A stretch of 64,000 bases of DNA from Pseudomonas nitroreducens. GTDB lineage: Bacteria > Pseudomonadota > Gammaproteobacteria > Pseudomonadales > Pseudomonadaceae. Under the pieces are notes generated by a model that had not been told where the DNA came from, ran no database searches, and saw nothing but the letters and a program-made list of their open reading frames with translations. Location: positions 62,001 through 126,000 of the forward strand of contig NZ_JALJXP010000007.1 of the NCBI RefSeq assembly GCF_024170165.1. Reading direction: 5' to 3'. Made by a program: the position numbers and the translations under genes. Positions 43,270 to 54,538 of the stretch are shown here, one piece after another. Within the stretch, counting starts at the first letter, position 1. Each line of letters starts with the position of its first letter.

Positions 43270-44040
43270 GTGTCGCCAATCGTCATTACGGTCCTGGTTC
43301 TCGTCGGTATCGCCCTGCTGGTCGCCATCGGCTACATCAATCACCTGGTGGAAAACCGCAAGCTGGAGCAGGCGCGCCTGAAAGCCGACCTGTCCGACCG
43401 CTGCCGGCGCTGCGCCGATGTTTCCGAGTCCCTGCCCGGCCAGTTCATGTCGCCGGCATTGAAGCTGCTGCTCAGTGGCTTCGAGCTGAACCTCAGCGAA
43501 CGCCTGCTGAGCGTCGACAAGCAGAACGCCGCGCTCAGGCAGCGCATGGAAGAGCTGCGCGGCCTGGTCGCCAAGGGCGAGGCCATCCCGGTGAAGAATG
43601 CGCCGCAACCCATCCTCACCGAGGCCAAGGCCAAGGACGTGCGCTTCCTTTTCGAAGCGCTGCACGCCCAGCTCACCCGCTGCGCCCAGGACAACATGCT
43701 GCCGCGGGCCGAGGCTCAGAAGTGGGTCAAGGAAATCCGCCACCTGCTCACCCTCCTCCATATAGAGTTCTTCGGCAACCTCGGCCAGCAGGCGTTGCAG
43801 CAGGGCCAACCGCGCCAGGCGCGCCTGGCCTTCGAGCGCGGCGCACAGTACCTGCAGAAGCAACCGGAGATCGGCCGCTACCAGGCGCAGCTCAAGCAGA
43901 TGGAAGCCCAGCTGGCCCACGCCAACGCCCTCGTGCTGGAAACCTCGCAGCCCGCCCCGGACGAACCGAGCGAGCTGGGCGACGGCCTCAAGGCGCTGGA
44001 CGAAGACGATATCTGGAAGAAGAAGAACCTTTACGACTGA
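43270..44040 (+). CDS. Hypothetical membrane-anchored helical protein
   Basis: The product has 256 residues from GTG 43270, with GGAG upstream. One N-terminal membrane helix (VITVLVLVGIALLVAIGYI) anchors a long cytoplasmic part rich in helices (LLSVDKQNAALRQRMEELRG). A TPR-like stretch (ALQQGQPRQARLAFERGAQYL) and an acidic tail end in DIWKKKNLYD. It is conserved next to the downstream GST gene in PAO1 from memory. Its function is unknown; the pattern suggests a scaffolding or protein-interaction role. Confidence 0.82.
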   Translation: MSPIVITVLVLVGIALLVAIGYINHLVENRKLEQARLKADLSDRCRRCADVSESLPGQFMSPALKLLLSGFELNLSERLLSVDKQNAALRQRMEELRGLVAKGEAIPVKNAPQPILTEAKAKDVRFLFEALHAQLTRCAQDNMLPRAEAQKWVKEIRHLLTLLHIEFFGNLGQQALQQGQPRQARLAFERGAQYLQKQPEIGRYQAQLKQMEAQLAHANALVLETSQPAPDEPSELGDGLKALDEDDIWKKKNLYD

Positions 44041-44088
44041 TTCGACGTCGAATCAGAACCCCGGCCACCTTCGCCCCAGGAGCCTTGC

Positions 44089-44751
44089 ATGAGCCTCGTC
44101 GTCTTCGGCGCCCCGCTGTCCCCCTTCGTCCGCAAAGTCCGCCTGTTCGCCGCCGAGAAAGGCTTCGACTACCAGCTGGAGAACGTCAACCCGTTCAACC
44201 AGCCGGACTGGTACCGCGAACTGAACCCGCTGCGCCGCGTGCCGGCGATCCGCGACGGCGACTTCACCCTCGCCGACTCCAGCGTCATCTGCCATTACCT
44301 GGAAGATCGCGACCCACAGCGCGCCCCGTTATGCGGTACAGGTGCCGAGTCCCGCGCGCGGATCAACTGGCTGGAAAAGTACGCCGACTACGAGCTGGCC
44401 CCGCTGACCACCTTCACGGTGTTCCGCAACCGCCTGCTCAAGCCGCTGATGGGCAAGGTCTGCGATGAAGTCGCGGTGAAAGGCGCCATGCAGGAGAAGC
44501 TCCCGGAGCACTTCGATTACCTGGAGAAGTGCCTGGGCGAGCAGCAGTGGTTCGTCGATGACCGCTTCAGCCTCGCCGACATCGCCATCGCCTGCCAGCT
44601 GGTGAACCTGCGCCACGGCGAAGAACAGCTGGATGCCCAGCGCTGGCCGAAGCTGGCCGCGCACTTCGAGCGCACCCTGGCCCGCCCTGCCCTGGCCGAG
44701 ATCGTCCAGGGCGAGCTGCAGATCATCGCCAAGATCATGGCCAAACGCTGA
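44089..44751 (+). CDS. Glutathione S-transferase family protein
   Basis: The product has 220 residues. The N-terminal thioredoxin-like domain has FGAPLSPFVRKVRLFAAEKG with the active-site Ser, NPLRRVPAIRDGDFTLADSS and the cis-Pro; the C-terminal helical domain contains FSLADIAIACQL. It is probably a cytoplasmic glutathione-dependent detoxification enzyme. It forms a same-strand pair with the preceding hypothetical gene, 48 bp apart. A REP element and terminator follow. Confidence 0.93.
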   Translation: MSLVVFGAPLSPFVRKVRLFAAEKGFDYQLENVNPFNQPDWYRELNPLRRVPAIRDGDFTLADSSVICHYLEDRDPQRAPLCGTGAESRARINWLEKYADYELAPLTTFTVFRNRLLKPLMGKVCDEVAVKGAMQEKLPEHFDYLEKCLGEQQWFVDDRFSLADIAIACQLVNLRHGEEQLDAQRWPKLAAHFERTLARPALAEIVQGELQIIAKIMAKR

Positions 44752-44762
44752 GCCGCCGCTCC

Positions 44763-44809
44763 CTGCAGGAGCGGGCCGTGCCCGCGAAGCGCGGACAAAG
44801 TCCGCGCCC
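44763..44809. repeat. REP-like palindrome
   Basis: CTGCAGGAGCGGGCCGTGCCCGCG and GCGCGGACAAAGTCCGCGC form nested hairpins; the first has the common REP core. It lies between the GST stop and a terminator. Confidence 0.7.
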
Positions 44810-44819
44810 GAGCCCCATG

Positions 44820-44848
44820 AAAAAGCCCCGCCTGGGCGGGGCTTTTTG
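44820..44848. terminator. Bidirectional intrinsic terminator
   Basis: AAAAAGCCCCGCC-TG-GGCGGGGCTTTTTG separates convergent genes. Confidence 0.93.
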
Positions 44849-44862
44849 TTACCTGCGAGAAA

Positions 44863-45345
44863 TCAGCAGTCGGAAAGGCGCAGGATAATCTCCACCAGGC
44901 GCTCGATACCGGCCTGGTCTTCAGCACTGAAACGGCCGACCGACGGACTGTCCAGGTCAAGCACGCCGATCAGCCGACCACCCTTTACCAGCGGCACCAC
45001 CAGCTCGCTGTTGGAAGCACTGTCGCAAGCAATGTGGCCGGGGAAGGCGTGCACGTCTTCCACACGCTGGGTTTCGCGGGTACGCGCCGCAGCGCCGCAC
45101 ACGCCTTTGCTGAAGGGAATGCGCACGCAGGCGACCTTGCCCTGGAACGGGCCGAGCACCAGTTCTTCGTTGCGGTTCAGGTAGAAGCCGGCCCAGTTCA
45201 GGTCCGGCAGTTCGTTGAACAGGAACGCGGAAAACTGCGAGGCATTGGCGATGAAATCGCGCTCGTCGGCGAACAGCGATTCCGCCTGGGCGGCCAGCAG
45301 CGCGTAGCCACCGAGGCCGGCACCGGCCTGTTGCAGATCGATCAT
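44863..45345 (-). CDS. msrC: Free methionine-R-sulfoxide reductase (GAF domain)
   Basis: The product has 160 residues forming one GAF domain. The redox Cys residues of this enzyme family are seen in FSKGVCGAAA and HIACDSASNSE, with the substrate region LNWAGFYLNRNEELVLGPF. It reduces free Met-R-sulfoxide to methionine in the cytoplasm. Its start overlaps the stop of the DUF815 ATPase gene (ATGA), and other oxidative-stress genes (ospR, gpx, msrB) lie 3-5 kb away. Confidence 0.92.
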   Translation of the reverse strand: MIDLQQAGAGLGGYALLAAQAESLFADERDFIANASQFSAFLFNELPDLNWAGFYLNRNEELVLGPFQGKVACVRIPFSKGVCGAAARTRETQRVEDVHAFPGHIACDSASNSELVVPLVKGGRLIGVLDLDSPSVGRFSAEDQAGIERLVEIILRLSDC

Positions 45346-46238
45346 GGAGTGTCTCCTTCCAGCAATTGTCGGCCCACCCAGTAGCGGGCGAATTGATAGG
45401 CACAGCGGCCATTACGGTTGCCGCGCCCGAGCGCCCAGCGGATGGCTTCCTTCTCCAGTTCCTCGTCCCAGGCCCAGGCGGCGAGCCCGGACTTCTGCGC
45501 GAGCACCTCGATCCAGTGGCGCACCACGCTGAGGAAGTGCTCCTGGGTGAAGGGATAGAAGGACAACCACAGGCCGAAGCGGTCGGACAGGGCGATCTTG
45601 TCTTCGACGGCTTCGTTGGGGTGCAACTCGCCGTCAACCATCTTCCAGTTCTCGTTGTCGCTCTGTTTTTCCGAGACCAGGTGACGGCGATTGGACGTGG
45701 CATAAAGCAGCACGTTGTCCGGGGCCTGTTCCAGCGAGCCGTCGAGCACGCTCTTGAGGACGCGGAAATCGCCCTCGCCGGCGTCGAACGACAGGTCGTC
45801 GCAGAACAGCACGAAGCGCTGCGGCAGCCCCTGGATCAGCTCGACCACACGCGGCAGGTCAGCCAGGTGGTCGCGCTCGATCTCGATCAGACGCAGCCCC
45901 TCACCGGCCAGTTCCGCCAGCAGCGCGCGCACCAGCGAGGATTTGCCTGTGCCACGGGCGCCCCACAGCAACGCGTGGTTGGCCGGCTGGCCAGCCACGA
46001 ACTGCCGCGTGTTGCGCGCCAGTTGCTCGCGCTGCCGGTCGACGCCCAGCAGGTCGTCCAGGCGCAGGTCGAGGCTGACCTTGAGCGGCTGCAGGTAGCC
46101 ACTGCGGCCGTCACGGTGCCAGCGCGCCGCCAGGCTGTGCTGCCAGTCCAGTGTTTCGCGCACAGCGGGCAGCAGGGGCTCCAGGCGCACCATGAGTGCT
46201 TCGGCGCGGGCGAGAAAATCGTTCAGACGGGAATCCAC
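45342..46238 (-). CDS. AAA-type ATPase of the DUF815 family
   Basis: The product has 298 residues from GTG 46238, chosen because GGAGA lies 6 bases upstream; a TTG at 46265 is possible. Walker A is GARGTGKSS, Walker B is FVLFCDDLSF, and sensor-1 is LLYATSNRRHL; the segment DLRLDDLLGVDRQREQL and the insert SDNENWKMVDGELHPNEAVE are typical of DUF815. It is cytoplasmic with unknown clients. It is translationally coupled to msrC and faces away from sagS. Confidence 0.9.
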   Translation of the reverse strand: MDSRLNDFLARAEALMVRLEPLLPAVRETLDWQHSLAARWHRDGRSGYLQPLKVSLDLRLDDLLGVDRQREQLARNTRQFVAGQPANHALLWGARGTGKSSLVRALLAELAGEGLRLIEIERDHLADLPRVVELIQGLPQRFVLFCDDLSFDAGEGDFRVLKSVLDGSLEQAPDNVLLYATSNRRHLVSEKQSDNENWKMVDGELHPNEAVEDKIALSDRFGLWLSFYPFTQEHFLSVVRHWIEVLAQKSGLAAWAWDEELEKEAIRWALGRGNRNGRCAYQFARYWVGRQLLEGDTP

Positions 46239-46377
46239 GTGAATCTCCGGGCTCTCCAGGGGCAAGTCTGCGGGTGCATGCTCGGGAATTTCTTCGCCTT
46301 CGGGCTATCCCGACAGACGGTTCCGATGGGCTATGCTACGCCGCAGGAAAGCTTCTGCGAGGCGACGCTCCGCAACC

Positions 46378-48714
<2,337 letters not shown>

Positions 48715-48715
48715 T

Positions 48716-49186
48716 TCAGGCGTCCAGCTTCGACAACTGCAGCAGCAAGCTGTCCAGCTGCTCGCGCAGGCCGTCGGTGACGCTCAGATCGATGCCGCTG
48801 CGGCACAGCAACTCCTCACGCAGCGGCAGCACCTTCCCGCGCAATGCCCCGCCTTCCGCCGTCAGCCCCAGATGCACTTCACGCTCGTCGTGCTGGGCAC
48901 GCCGGCGCTGTACCAGGCCGAGCTGCTCCAGGCGCTTGAGCAGCGGTGTGAGAGTTCCGGAATCGAGCATCAGGCGCTCGCCCAGCGCCTTAACCGAAGG
49001 CTGCTGCGGCGGTTCGGCCTGCCACTCCCAAAGCACCAGCATGGCCAGGTACTGCGGGTAGGTCAGGCCAAGCGCTTCGAGCATCGGCCGGTAGCCGCGA
49101 ATCACCGCGCGGGACACGGCATACAGGCGGAAGCACAGCTGGTTGTCCAGTTGCAGTTCGGCCGGCAGGGATACAGCGTCCTTCAT
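48716..49186 (-). CDS. ospR: MarR-family oxidation-sensing regulator OspR
   Basis: The product has 156 residues from ATG 49186. The OhrR-type sensing Cys is in the N-terminal LDNQLCFRLYAVSR, and the winged HTH includes LGERLMLDSGTLTPLLKRLE and RRRAQHDEREVHL. Oxidation of the Cys releases DNA. It overlaps the gpx stop by one base (TGATG), so the peroxidase and its regulator form one operon, as in P. aeruginosa. Confidence 0.92.
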   Translation of the reverse strand: MKDAVSLPAELQLDNQLCFRLYAVSRAVIRGYRPMLEALGLTYPQYLAMLVLWEWQAEPPQQPSVKALGERLMLDSGTLTPLLKRLEQLGLVQRRRAQHDEREVHLGLTAEGGALRGKVLPLREELLCRSGIDLSVTDGLREQLDSLLLQLSKLDA

Positions 49187-49668
49187 CACAGCAGCGCTTC
49201 GATCTCGGCGGAGAGTTGCTCGGGTTTGGTGGTCGGGGCGAAACGCTTGACCAGCTTGCCGTCCTGGCCGATGAGGAACTTGGTGAAGTTCCACTTGATG
49301 CCCTGGCTGCCGAGCAGGCCGGGAGCACGCTTCTTCAGCTGCACGTAGAGCGGATGGGCCTCGGCGCCGTTGACGTCGATCTTCTTGAACAGCGGGAAGC
49401 TCACGCCGAAGTTCAGCTCGCAGAACTGGGTGATCTCTCCTTCATTGCCCGGCTCCTGCTTGCCGAACTGGTTGCAGGGGAAGCCGAGTACGACCAGGCC
49501 CTTGTCCTTGTATTGCTTCCAGAGCTTCTCCAGCCCCTTGTACTGCGGAGTGAAACCGCACTGGCTGGCGGTGTTCACCACCAGCAGGGCCTTGCCGCCG
49601 AAGTCGGCGAGGGTCTTCTGTTCGCCCTTGATGGTGGTCACGGGAATGTTCAGCAGTGCATCGCTCAT
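49186..49668 (-). CDS. gpx: Glutathione peroxidase-like thiol peroxidase
   Basis: The product has 160 residues from ATG 49668. The peroxidatic Cys is in VVNTASQCGFTPQYKGLE, the second Cys in GFPCNQFGKQEPG, and the Gln/Trp/Asn tetrad is completed by WNFTKFLIG. It reduces peroxides using thioredoxin or glutathione in the cytoplasm. It is upstream of, and coupled to, ospR. Confidence 0.95.
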   Translation of the reverse strand: MSDALLNIPVTTIKGEQKTLADFGGKALLVVNTASQCGFTPQYKGLEKLWKQYKDKGLVVLGFPCNQFGKQEPGNEGEITQFCELNFGVSFPLFKKIDVNGAEAHPLYVQLKKRAPGLLGSQGIKWNFTKFLIGQDGKLVKRFAPTTKPEQLSAEIEALL

Positions 49669-49778
49669 CGGACATGGCTCCGGGGGAAAGTGGGAAGCCA
49701 AGAATAGTGATCAATTAAATTGCGTGCAACTCAATTGATCGCGAATCACCCAGCGATATGAAAGGCCTCAGCCTCGTC

Positions 49779-49907
49779 TGTAGGAGCGGGCCATGCCCGC
49801 GACCGGCCGCCAGGCCGGAATCAGCCCATGGCGACCGACCTCAGCCATGGCGTTCAGCGACAACAGCGGACGGTGTCCGCTGATCGCGGGCATGGCCCGC
49901 TCCTACA
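49779..49907. repeat. Long REP pair (BIME-like)
   Basis: TGTAGGAGCGGGCCATGCCCGCGA starts the left arm and TCGCGGGCATGGCCCGCTCCTACA ends the right arm. These are exact inverted copies 129 bp apart, with smaller hairpins between (GCGGACGGTGTCCGC). Confidence 0.88.
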
Positions 49908-49918
49908 GGTGAGCGCCC

Positions 49919-49947
49919 AAAAGAAAAGGCCCGCTTGTGGCGGGCCT
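49919..49947 (-). terminator. Intrinsic terminator after msrB
   Basis: On the minus strand AAGGCCCGCC-ACAA-GCGGGCCTTTTCTTTT ends transcription of msrB. Confidence 0.9.
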
Positions 49948-49952
49948 TGCGG

Positions 49953-50348
49953 TCACTCCTTGGGCACCAGCTTCAAGGATGCCGAGTTGATGCAGTAGCG
50001 CAGGCCGGTCGGCCGCGGACCGTCAGGGAAGACGTGGCCCAGGTGTGCGTCGCACTTGCCGCAGCGCACTTCGATGCGGTGCATGCCGTGGCTGAAGTCT
50101 TCCAGCTCCTTGACCACTTCGCCGTTCACCGGCTGGAAATAGCTCGGCCAGCCGCTGCCCGAGTCGTACTTGGCGTCGGAGTCGAACAGCGCCGTGCCGC
50201 AGCACACGCAGTGGTAGATGCCGGGGGTCTTGGTGTCGTGGTATTCGCCGGTGAAGGCGCGCTCGGTGCCGCCCAGACGGCAGACATGGAACTGCTCGTC
50301 GGTGAGTTCGTCACGCCAGGAATCCAGGGGCTTTTCCAGCTTTTCCAT
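49953..50348 (-). CDS. msrB: Peptide methionine-R-sulfoxide reductase
   Basis: The product has 131 residues from ATG 50348, with GGAGG 7 bases upstream. Two zinc-binding CxxC pairs are present (CVCCGTALF and [10 protein letters not shown]), and the catalytic Cys is in [23 protein letters not shown] is a further family mark. It reduces Met-R-sulfoxide in proteins. The long divergent region with alaA (50349-50639) is A/T-rich and probably holds both promoters. Confidence 0.96.
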   Translation of the reverse strand: MEKLEKPLDSWRDELTDEQFHVCRLGGTERAFTGEYHDTKTPGIYHCVCCGTALFDSDAKYDSGSGWPSYFQPVNGEVVKELEDFSHGMHRIEVRCGKCDAHLGHVFPDGPRPTGLRYCINSASLKLVPKE

Positions 50349-50639
50349 CGATCTGCCTCCATTAATGGAAAAAATGCCCGATGCCTCCTTTTCCGGGAAT
50401 CGGGCCGCACGTATGATGCGCGTGGTTAACGTCAGGTTCAGAATCTGCCGCACAGCGACATTCTCGCGATAGAAAAGCCTTAAAAACTCTACTTTTTCGA
50501 GAATTCCACTGTTTTCCTGTCGATTTTCAGGGTCGACACCAGGGAAAAGCACTTCCGAACCCCTCATTTGACGCCAGTCTGTCACCCGCGTTACAGCCTG
50601 CCAAGTCGCCGGCCGCGGACTATTTCGGAATCCCAGATC

Positions 50640-51851
50640 ATGCAGGTCACCAAATCGAACAAGCTCGCCAACGTCTGCTACGACATTCGCGGGCCCGTGC
50701 TCAAGCACGCCAAGCGCCTGGAAGAGGAAGGCCACCGCATCCTCAAGCTGAACATCGGCAACCCGGCGCCGTTCGGTTTCGAAGCGCCGGACGAAATCCT
50801 CCAGGACGTCATCCGCAACCTGCCGACCGCCCAGGGCTACAGCGACTCCAAGGGCCTGTTCAGCGCGCGCAAGGCAGTGATGCAGTACTACCAGCAGAAG
50901 CAGGTGGAAGGCGTCGGCATCGAGGACATCTACCTGGGCAACGGCGTGTCCGAGCTGATCGTCATGGCGCTCCAGGCACTGCTCAACAACGGTGACGAGG
51001 TGCTGATCCCGGCGCCCGACTACCCGCTGTGGACCGCCTCTGTCGCCCTCTCCGGCGGCAAGCCGGTGCACTACCTGTGCGACGAGCAGGCGGGCTGGTT
51101 CCCCGACGTCGCCGACATGAAGGCGAAGATCACCAGCAACACCAAGGCGCTGGTGCTGATCAACCCGAACAACCCCACCGGCGCGGTCTACTCCAGGGAA
51201 GTGCTGCTGGACATCGTCGAACTCGCGCGCCAGCACAACCTGGTGATCTTCTCCGACGAGATCTACGACAAGATCCTCTACGACGAGGCCCAGCACATTT
51301 CCACCGCCTCCCTGGCGCCGGACGTGCTCTGCCTGACTTTCAACGGCCTGTCCAAGTCCTACCGCGTGGCAGGCTTCCGCTCCGGCTGGATCGCCATTTC
51401 CGGCCCGAAACACAAGGCGCAGAGCTACATCGAGGGCCTGGACATCCTGGCCAACATGCGCCTGTGCGCCAACGTGCCGAGCCAGCACGCGATCCAGACT
51501 GCACTGGGCGGCTACCAGAGCATCAACGACCTGGTGCTGCCGGGCGGCCGCCTGCTGGAACAGCGCAACCGCGCCTGGGAGCTGCTCAACGACATCCCCG
51601 GCGTCAGCTGCGTGAAGCCCATGGGAGCGCTCTATGCCTTCCCGCGCATCGATCCGAAGGTCTGCCCGATCCACAACGACGAGAAGTTCGTTCTCGACCT
51701 GCTGCTTTCCGAGAAGTTGCTCATCGTTCAGGGCACCGCCTTCAACTGGCCCTGGCCGGATCACTTCCGGGTGGTTACCCTGCCGCGTGTCGATGACCTG
51801 GAACAGGCCATCGGACGCATCGGTAACTTCCTGAAAAGCTATCGCCAGTAA
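50640..51851 (+). CDS. alaA: Alanine aminotransferase AlaA
   Basis: The product has 403 residues from ATG 50640. It is a class I PLP aminotransferase: [17 protein letters not shown] at the N-terminus, [13 protein letters not shown], the DEIYDKI segment, and the Schiff-base Lys in [17 protein letters not shown]. The sequence matches AlaA, which makes alanine from pyruvate and glutamate. Length and gene position next to htpX agree with PAO1 from memory. Confidence 0.93.
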   Translation: MQVTKSNKLANVCYDIRGPVLKHAKRLEEEGHRILKLNIGNPAPFGFEAPDEILQDVIRNLPTAQGYSDSKGLFSARKAVMQYYQQKQVEGVGIEDIYLGNGVSELIVMALQALLNNGDEVLIPAPDYPLWTASVALSGGKPVHYLCDEQAGWFPDVADMKAKITSNTKALVLINPNNPTGAVYSREVLLDIVELARQHNLVIFSDEIYDKILYDEAQHISTASLAPDVLCLTFNGLSKSYRVAGFRSGWIAISGPKHKAQSYIEGLDILANMRLCANVPSQHAIQTALGGYQSINDLVLPGGRLLEQRNRAWELLNDIPGVSCVKPMGALYAFPRIDPKVCPIHNDEKFVLDLLLSEKLLIVQGTAFNWPWPDHFRVVTLPRVDDLEQAIGRIGNFLKSYRQ

Positions 51852-51879
51852 ATCCTCGACAGTGAATCCCCGCGCATAA

Positions 51880-52320
51880 ATGGACCTGCAGATCGACGAC
51901 TTCTACAAGGATGCCGCTTCGGGCCTGCTGGCGCTCTACCAGGCCTTCCCGCGCAAGATCGCCCTCTACATCGAGGACCTGATCGGCCGGGAAGAGCCCG
52001 ACGAGTTCGGCCTGCCCAGCACCCGCCACCAGAGTTGCCTGGGTGCGCTGCTGTGGCTGGCCGATGAAGGCTATCTGCGCTTCGAGGCAACCATTCGTTA
52101 CGAAGCCCTCGACCAGGCGGTGCTCAGCGAAAAGGCCTTCATGCGCCTGACCCGGATCGTCCCCCACGCCGTGCGCGACGGCGAGGAACTGCCGCCCAGC
52201 GTGCGCCGCGACCAGGCCACGCTGGCCAACCAGTTGCGCGAAGCGCTGGCCGCCCGGCACGGGGAACGCATCGCGCGCCTGACCCGTCTACTCTTCGAGA
52301 GCGATCTCGGACGCTCGTAA
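51880..52320 (+). CDS. Conserved hypothetical protein
   Basis: The product has 146 residues, starting 28 bp after alaA and probably co-transcribed. It is helical with no signal peptide or membrane helix; [20 protein letters not shown] and [18 protein letters not shown] are distinctive. The segment around [10 protein letters not shown] looks like a winged-helix wing, so DNA or protein binding is possible. No family can be named with confidence. Confidence 0.8.
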   Translation: MDLQIDDFYKDAASGLLALYQAFPRKIALYIEDLIGREEPDEFGLPSTRHQSCLGALLWLADEGYLRFEATIRYEALDQAVLSEKAFMRLTRIVPHAVRDGEELPPSVRRDQATLANQLREALAARHGERIARLTRLLFESDLGRS

Positions 52321-52356
52321 TACGAGCAAGCGACACAAGTTGAAATAGTCCCCGAG

Positions 52357-52385
52357 TTGAATCGCCTGGGGGCCAACCGTATATA
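52357..52385 (+). promoter_or_regulatory. Sigma70-type promoter of htpX
   Basis: TTGAAT (52357-52362), a 17-bp spacer and TATATA (52380-52385) lie 108 bp upstream of htpX. A heat-shock element cannot be clearly assigned, see rejected items. Confidence 0.6.
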
Positions 52386-52492
52386 CCCCGCATACTATTC
52401 AGCGATCCCGTGCGTTACTGTGCCCGGCGATCCGGAAAGCCGCGTTCCACTGCGGTTTTCGCCAATGTCACCGTGAGGAGAAGCTTTACGCC

Positions 52493-53368
52493 ATGATGCG
52501 CATCCTGTTGTTCCTGGCCACCAACCTGGCAGTTCTGGTGATCGCCAGCATCACCCTGAAACTGCTCGGCGTGGACCGTTTCACCGGCCAGAATTACGGT
52601 AGCCTTCTGATTTTCTGTGCCGTCTTCGGTTTCGCCGGCTCACTGGTTTCGCTGTTCATCTCCAAGTGGATGGCGAAGATGAGCACCGGCACCGAGATCA
52701 TCAGCCAGCCGCGCACCCGCCACGAACAGTGGCTGCTGCAGACCGTCGAAGAACTGTCCCGCGAGGCCGGCATCAAGATGCCGGAGGTGGGCATTTTCCC
52801 CGCCTACGAAGCCAACGCCTTCGCCACCGGCTGGAACCGCAACGACGCACTGGTCGCGGTCAGCCAGGGCCTGCTCGAGCGCTTTTCCCCCGAAGAAGTG
52901 AAAGCCGTGCTGGCCCATGAGATCGGCCACGTGGCCAATGGTGACATGGTCACCCTGGCGCTGATCCAGGGCGTGGTGAACACCTTCGTGATGTTCTTCG
53001 CGCGCATCTTCGGCAACTTCGTCGACAAGGCGATCCTGAAGAACGAAGACGGCCCGGGCATCGGCTACTTCGTCGCGACCATCTTCGCCGAACTGGTCCT
53101 GGGTATCCTCGCCAGCATCATCGTCATGTGGTTCTCGCGCAAACGCGAATACCGCGCCGACGAAGCCGGTGCCCGCCTGGCCAGCACCGGCGCGATGATC
53201 GCCGCCCTGCAACGCCTGCGCGCCGAACAGGGTGTGCCGGTGCAGATGCCTGACACGCTGCAGGCCTTCGGCATCAACGGCAACCTCAAGCACGGCCTTG
53301 CCGGCCTGTTCATGAGCCACCCGCCGCTGGAAGACCGCATCGAAGCCCTGCGCGCCGCTGGCCGCTAA
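52493..53368 (+). CDS. htpX: Membrane zinc metalloprotease HtpX
   Basis: The product has 291 residues. Two N-terminal membrane helices (about 5-55) are followed by the zinc site [13 protein letters not shown] and the third ligand Glu in [13 protein letters not shown]; a second hydrophobic pair lies between ([12 protein letters not shown]). It degrades damaged membrane proteins together with FtsH. ATG 52493 is doubled (ATGATG), with GAGGAG upstream. Confidence 0.96.
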   Translation: MMRILLFLATNLAVLVIASITLKLLGVDRFTGQNYGSLLIFCAVFGFAGSLVSLFISKWMAKMSTGTEIISQPRTRHEQWLLQTVEELSREAGIKMPEVGIFPAYEANAFATGWNRNDALVAVSQGLLERFSPEEVKAVLAHEIGHVANGDMVTLALIQGVVNTFVMFFARIFGNFVDKAILKNEDGPGIGYFVATIFAELVLGILASIIVMWFSRKREYRADEAGARLASTGAMIAALQRLRAEQGVPVQMPDTLQAFGINGNLKHGLAGLFMSHPPLEDRIEALRAAGR

Positions 53369-53381
53369 GCTTCAAGGCAAT

Positions 53382-53411
53382 AAAAAGGGCGACCCTCGGG
53401 TCGCCCTTTTT
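53382..53411. terminator. Bidirectional intrinsic terminator
   Basis: AAAAAGGGCGACC-CTCG-GGTCGCCCTTTTT lies between convergent htpX and tpm. Confidence 0.95.
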
Positions 53412-53423
53412 CATGCCTGCGAT

Positions 53424-54080
53424 TCAGCCGCGGCGCAGCGCGAACACCACCTCGTCCAGACAGCCAACACCGCGCTTGAGGAACTTCGGGTTGTCCGCCA
53501 GCACATCGAGGCGCTCCACCTCTTCCACTTCCCAGCCCTCGTCGAACAGCCCATGCACCTCGTTCGCCAACACAGCGAAGGGTGGGCCATCCATCTCGGC
53601 CTGGGGGTATTCCAGGGTCACCAGCAATCCACGGGCCTGGCGCGGCAGGATGGCCTGCAAATGGGCCGCGTAGTTCTCCCGCAGGTCCGGCGGCAAGGCG
53701 ATCAGCGCTGCGCGGTCATACAGGCCGCTGCACTCGGCGACCTGCTCCGCCGTGACGTCGAAGAAGTCGCCCTGGAGAATCTCCAGACGCTCGTAGCTGT
53801 AACGACGCAGCGCGCCGTCCTGGGTAATCTGCGGAGTCACACCCAGTTCGACAAAGAAGTCGACCGCGGCCCGCTCGGCCAACTCGACCCCCAGCACGCG
53901 GTAACCCCATTGCGCCAGCCAGAGCATGTCCAGGCTCTTGCCACACAGCGGCACCAGCACCTGCGACTCCTCGGGCACCTCCAGGCTCGGCCAGTGGCGT
54001 TGCAGCCCGGGGTTCACCGCCTGCTGATGGAAACCGATTTCATTGCGCGCCCAGCGCGACTGCCAGAATTCATGCTGCAT
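53424..54080 (-). CDS. tpm: Thiopurine S-methyltransferase
   Basis: The product has 218 residues. It is a TPMT-family SAM-dependent methyltransferase: MQHEFWQSRWARNEIGFH at the N-terminus, VLVPLCGKSLDMLWLAQWGY as the SAM loop, and YDRAALIALPPDLRENYA. In Pseudomonas TPMT confers resistance to tellurite and selenite by methylation. It lies 11 bp upstream end-to-start with a CsrA-like small gene, both on the minus strand, so they are probably co-transcribed with the small gene first. Confidence 0.94.
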   Translation of the reverse strand: MQHEFWQSRWARNEIGFHQQAVNPGLQRHWPSLEVPEESQVLVPLCGKSLDMLWLAQWGYRVLGVELAERAAVDFFVELGVTPQITQDGALRRYSYERLEILQGDFFDVTAEQVAECSGLYDRAALIALPPDLRENYAAHLQAILPRQARGLLVTLEYPQAEMDGPPFAVLANEVHGLFDEGWEVEEVERLDVLADNPKFLKRGVGCLDEVVFALRRG

Positions 54081-54091
54081 AGATCACCTGT

Positions 54092-54286
54092 TCAAACACT
54101 GCGCATGGCGCGCGGCAGCAGACAGCGCCACCAGGCGCCCCGCCTTTCTCGTTGTGCTTCCTCGGCATCGAGGATCTGCAGGCGCACCTGATCGCCACGG
54201 ACCCGCTGCACGCAGATCCGGGTGCCATCGTCGAGGCGCAGGCACTCCCCTATTTCCAGCACGAGAACCTGATCGTTTTGCGGCAT
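54092..54286 (-). CDS. Divergent CsrA/RsmA-like small protein
   Basis: The product has 64 residues. Residues about 6-45 align with the CsrA core: VLEIGECLRLDDGTRICVQ for strands 1-3 and VRGDQVRLQILDAEEAQRER for strands 4-5 (compare CsrA [20 protein letters not shown]). The first strand lacks the Arg6-Arg7 pair that contacts RNA in CsrA (here QVLVLE). The Arg near position 44 may be kept (QRER). The C-terminal helix is replaced by a basic, Trp-containing tail, AWWRCLLPRAMRSV. It could be an altered RNA binder or a decoy forming heterodimers. It is just upstream of tpm. Confidence 0.65.
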   Translation of the reverse strand: MPQNDQVLVLEIGECLRLDDGTRICVQRVRGDQVRLQILDAEEAQRERRGAWWRCLLPRAMRSV

Positions 54287-54289
54287 GAC

Positions 54290-54526
54290 TAAATCCGATG
54301 CTCACCTAGGAAATTTCTGCAAACTTTACCGCATCGAACGAATGGCATCCTGTGAAATGCCCAGTGGAAGGCCGCATGAATTACTCTGCAATCCAGTTGG
54401 CAATTCCAACAAAACCCGATTCACCCGCGAATATTCCTACATTCAATCGACAGATCGGATCATTAGCTTCAAAAACCTATACTGGATTTCGATCTATAAG
54501 CGCGTGAACATGGAGGCATCCCAGAA
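54290..54526. other. A/T-rich non-coding region between CsrA-like gene and DODA gene
   Basis: This stretch has clearly lower GC than its surroundings (for example AAATTTCTGCAAACTTTACC and TTCAAAAACCTATACTGG). The open frame within it (54285-54530) has no ribosome site or family features. It likely holds divergent promoters, or it may be foreign DNA. Confidence 0.5.
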
Positions 54527-54538
54527 GTGAGGTGCACC

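Noticed and set aside
52338-52385. Sigma32-type heat-shock promoter before htpX
   Set aside because: GTTGAAA is followed by CCCC after only four bases, too close for a sigma32 spacer; the TTGAAT-17-TATATA promoter fits better.
54285-54530. 81-codon plus-strand frame in the A/T-rich region
   Set aside because: No ribosome site, and composition and amino-acid content are unlike neighbouring genes.
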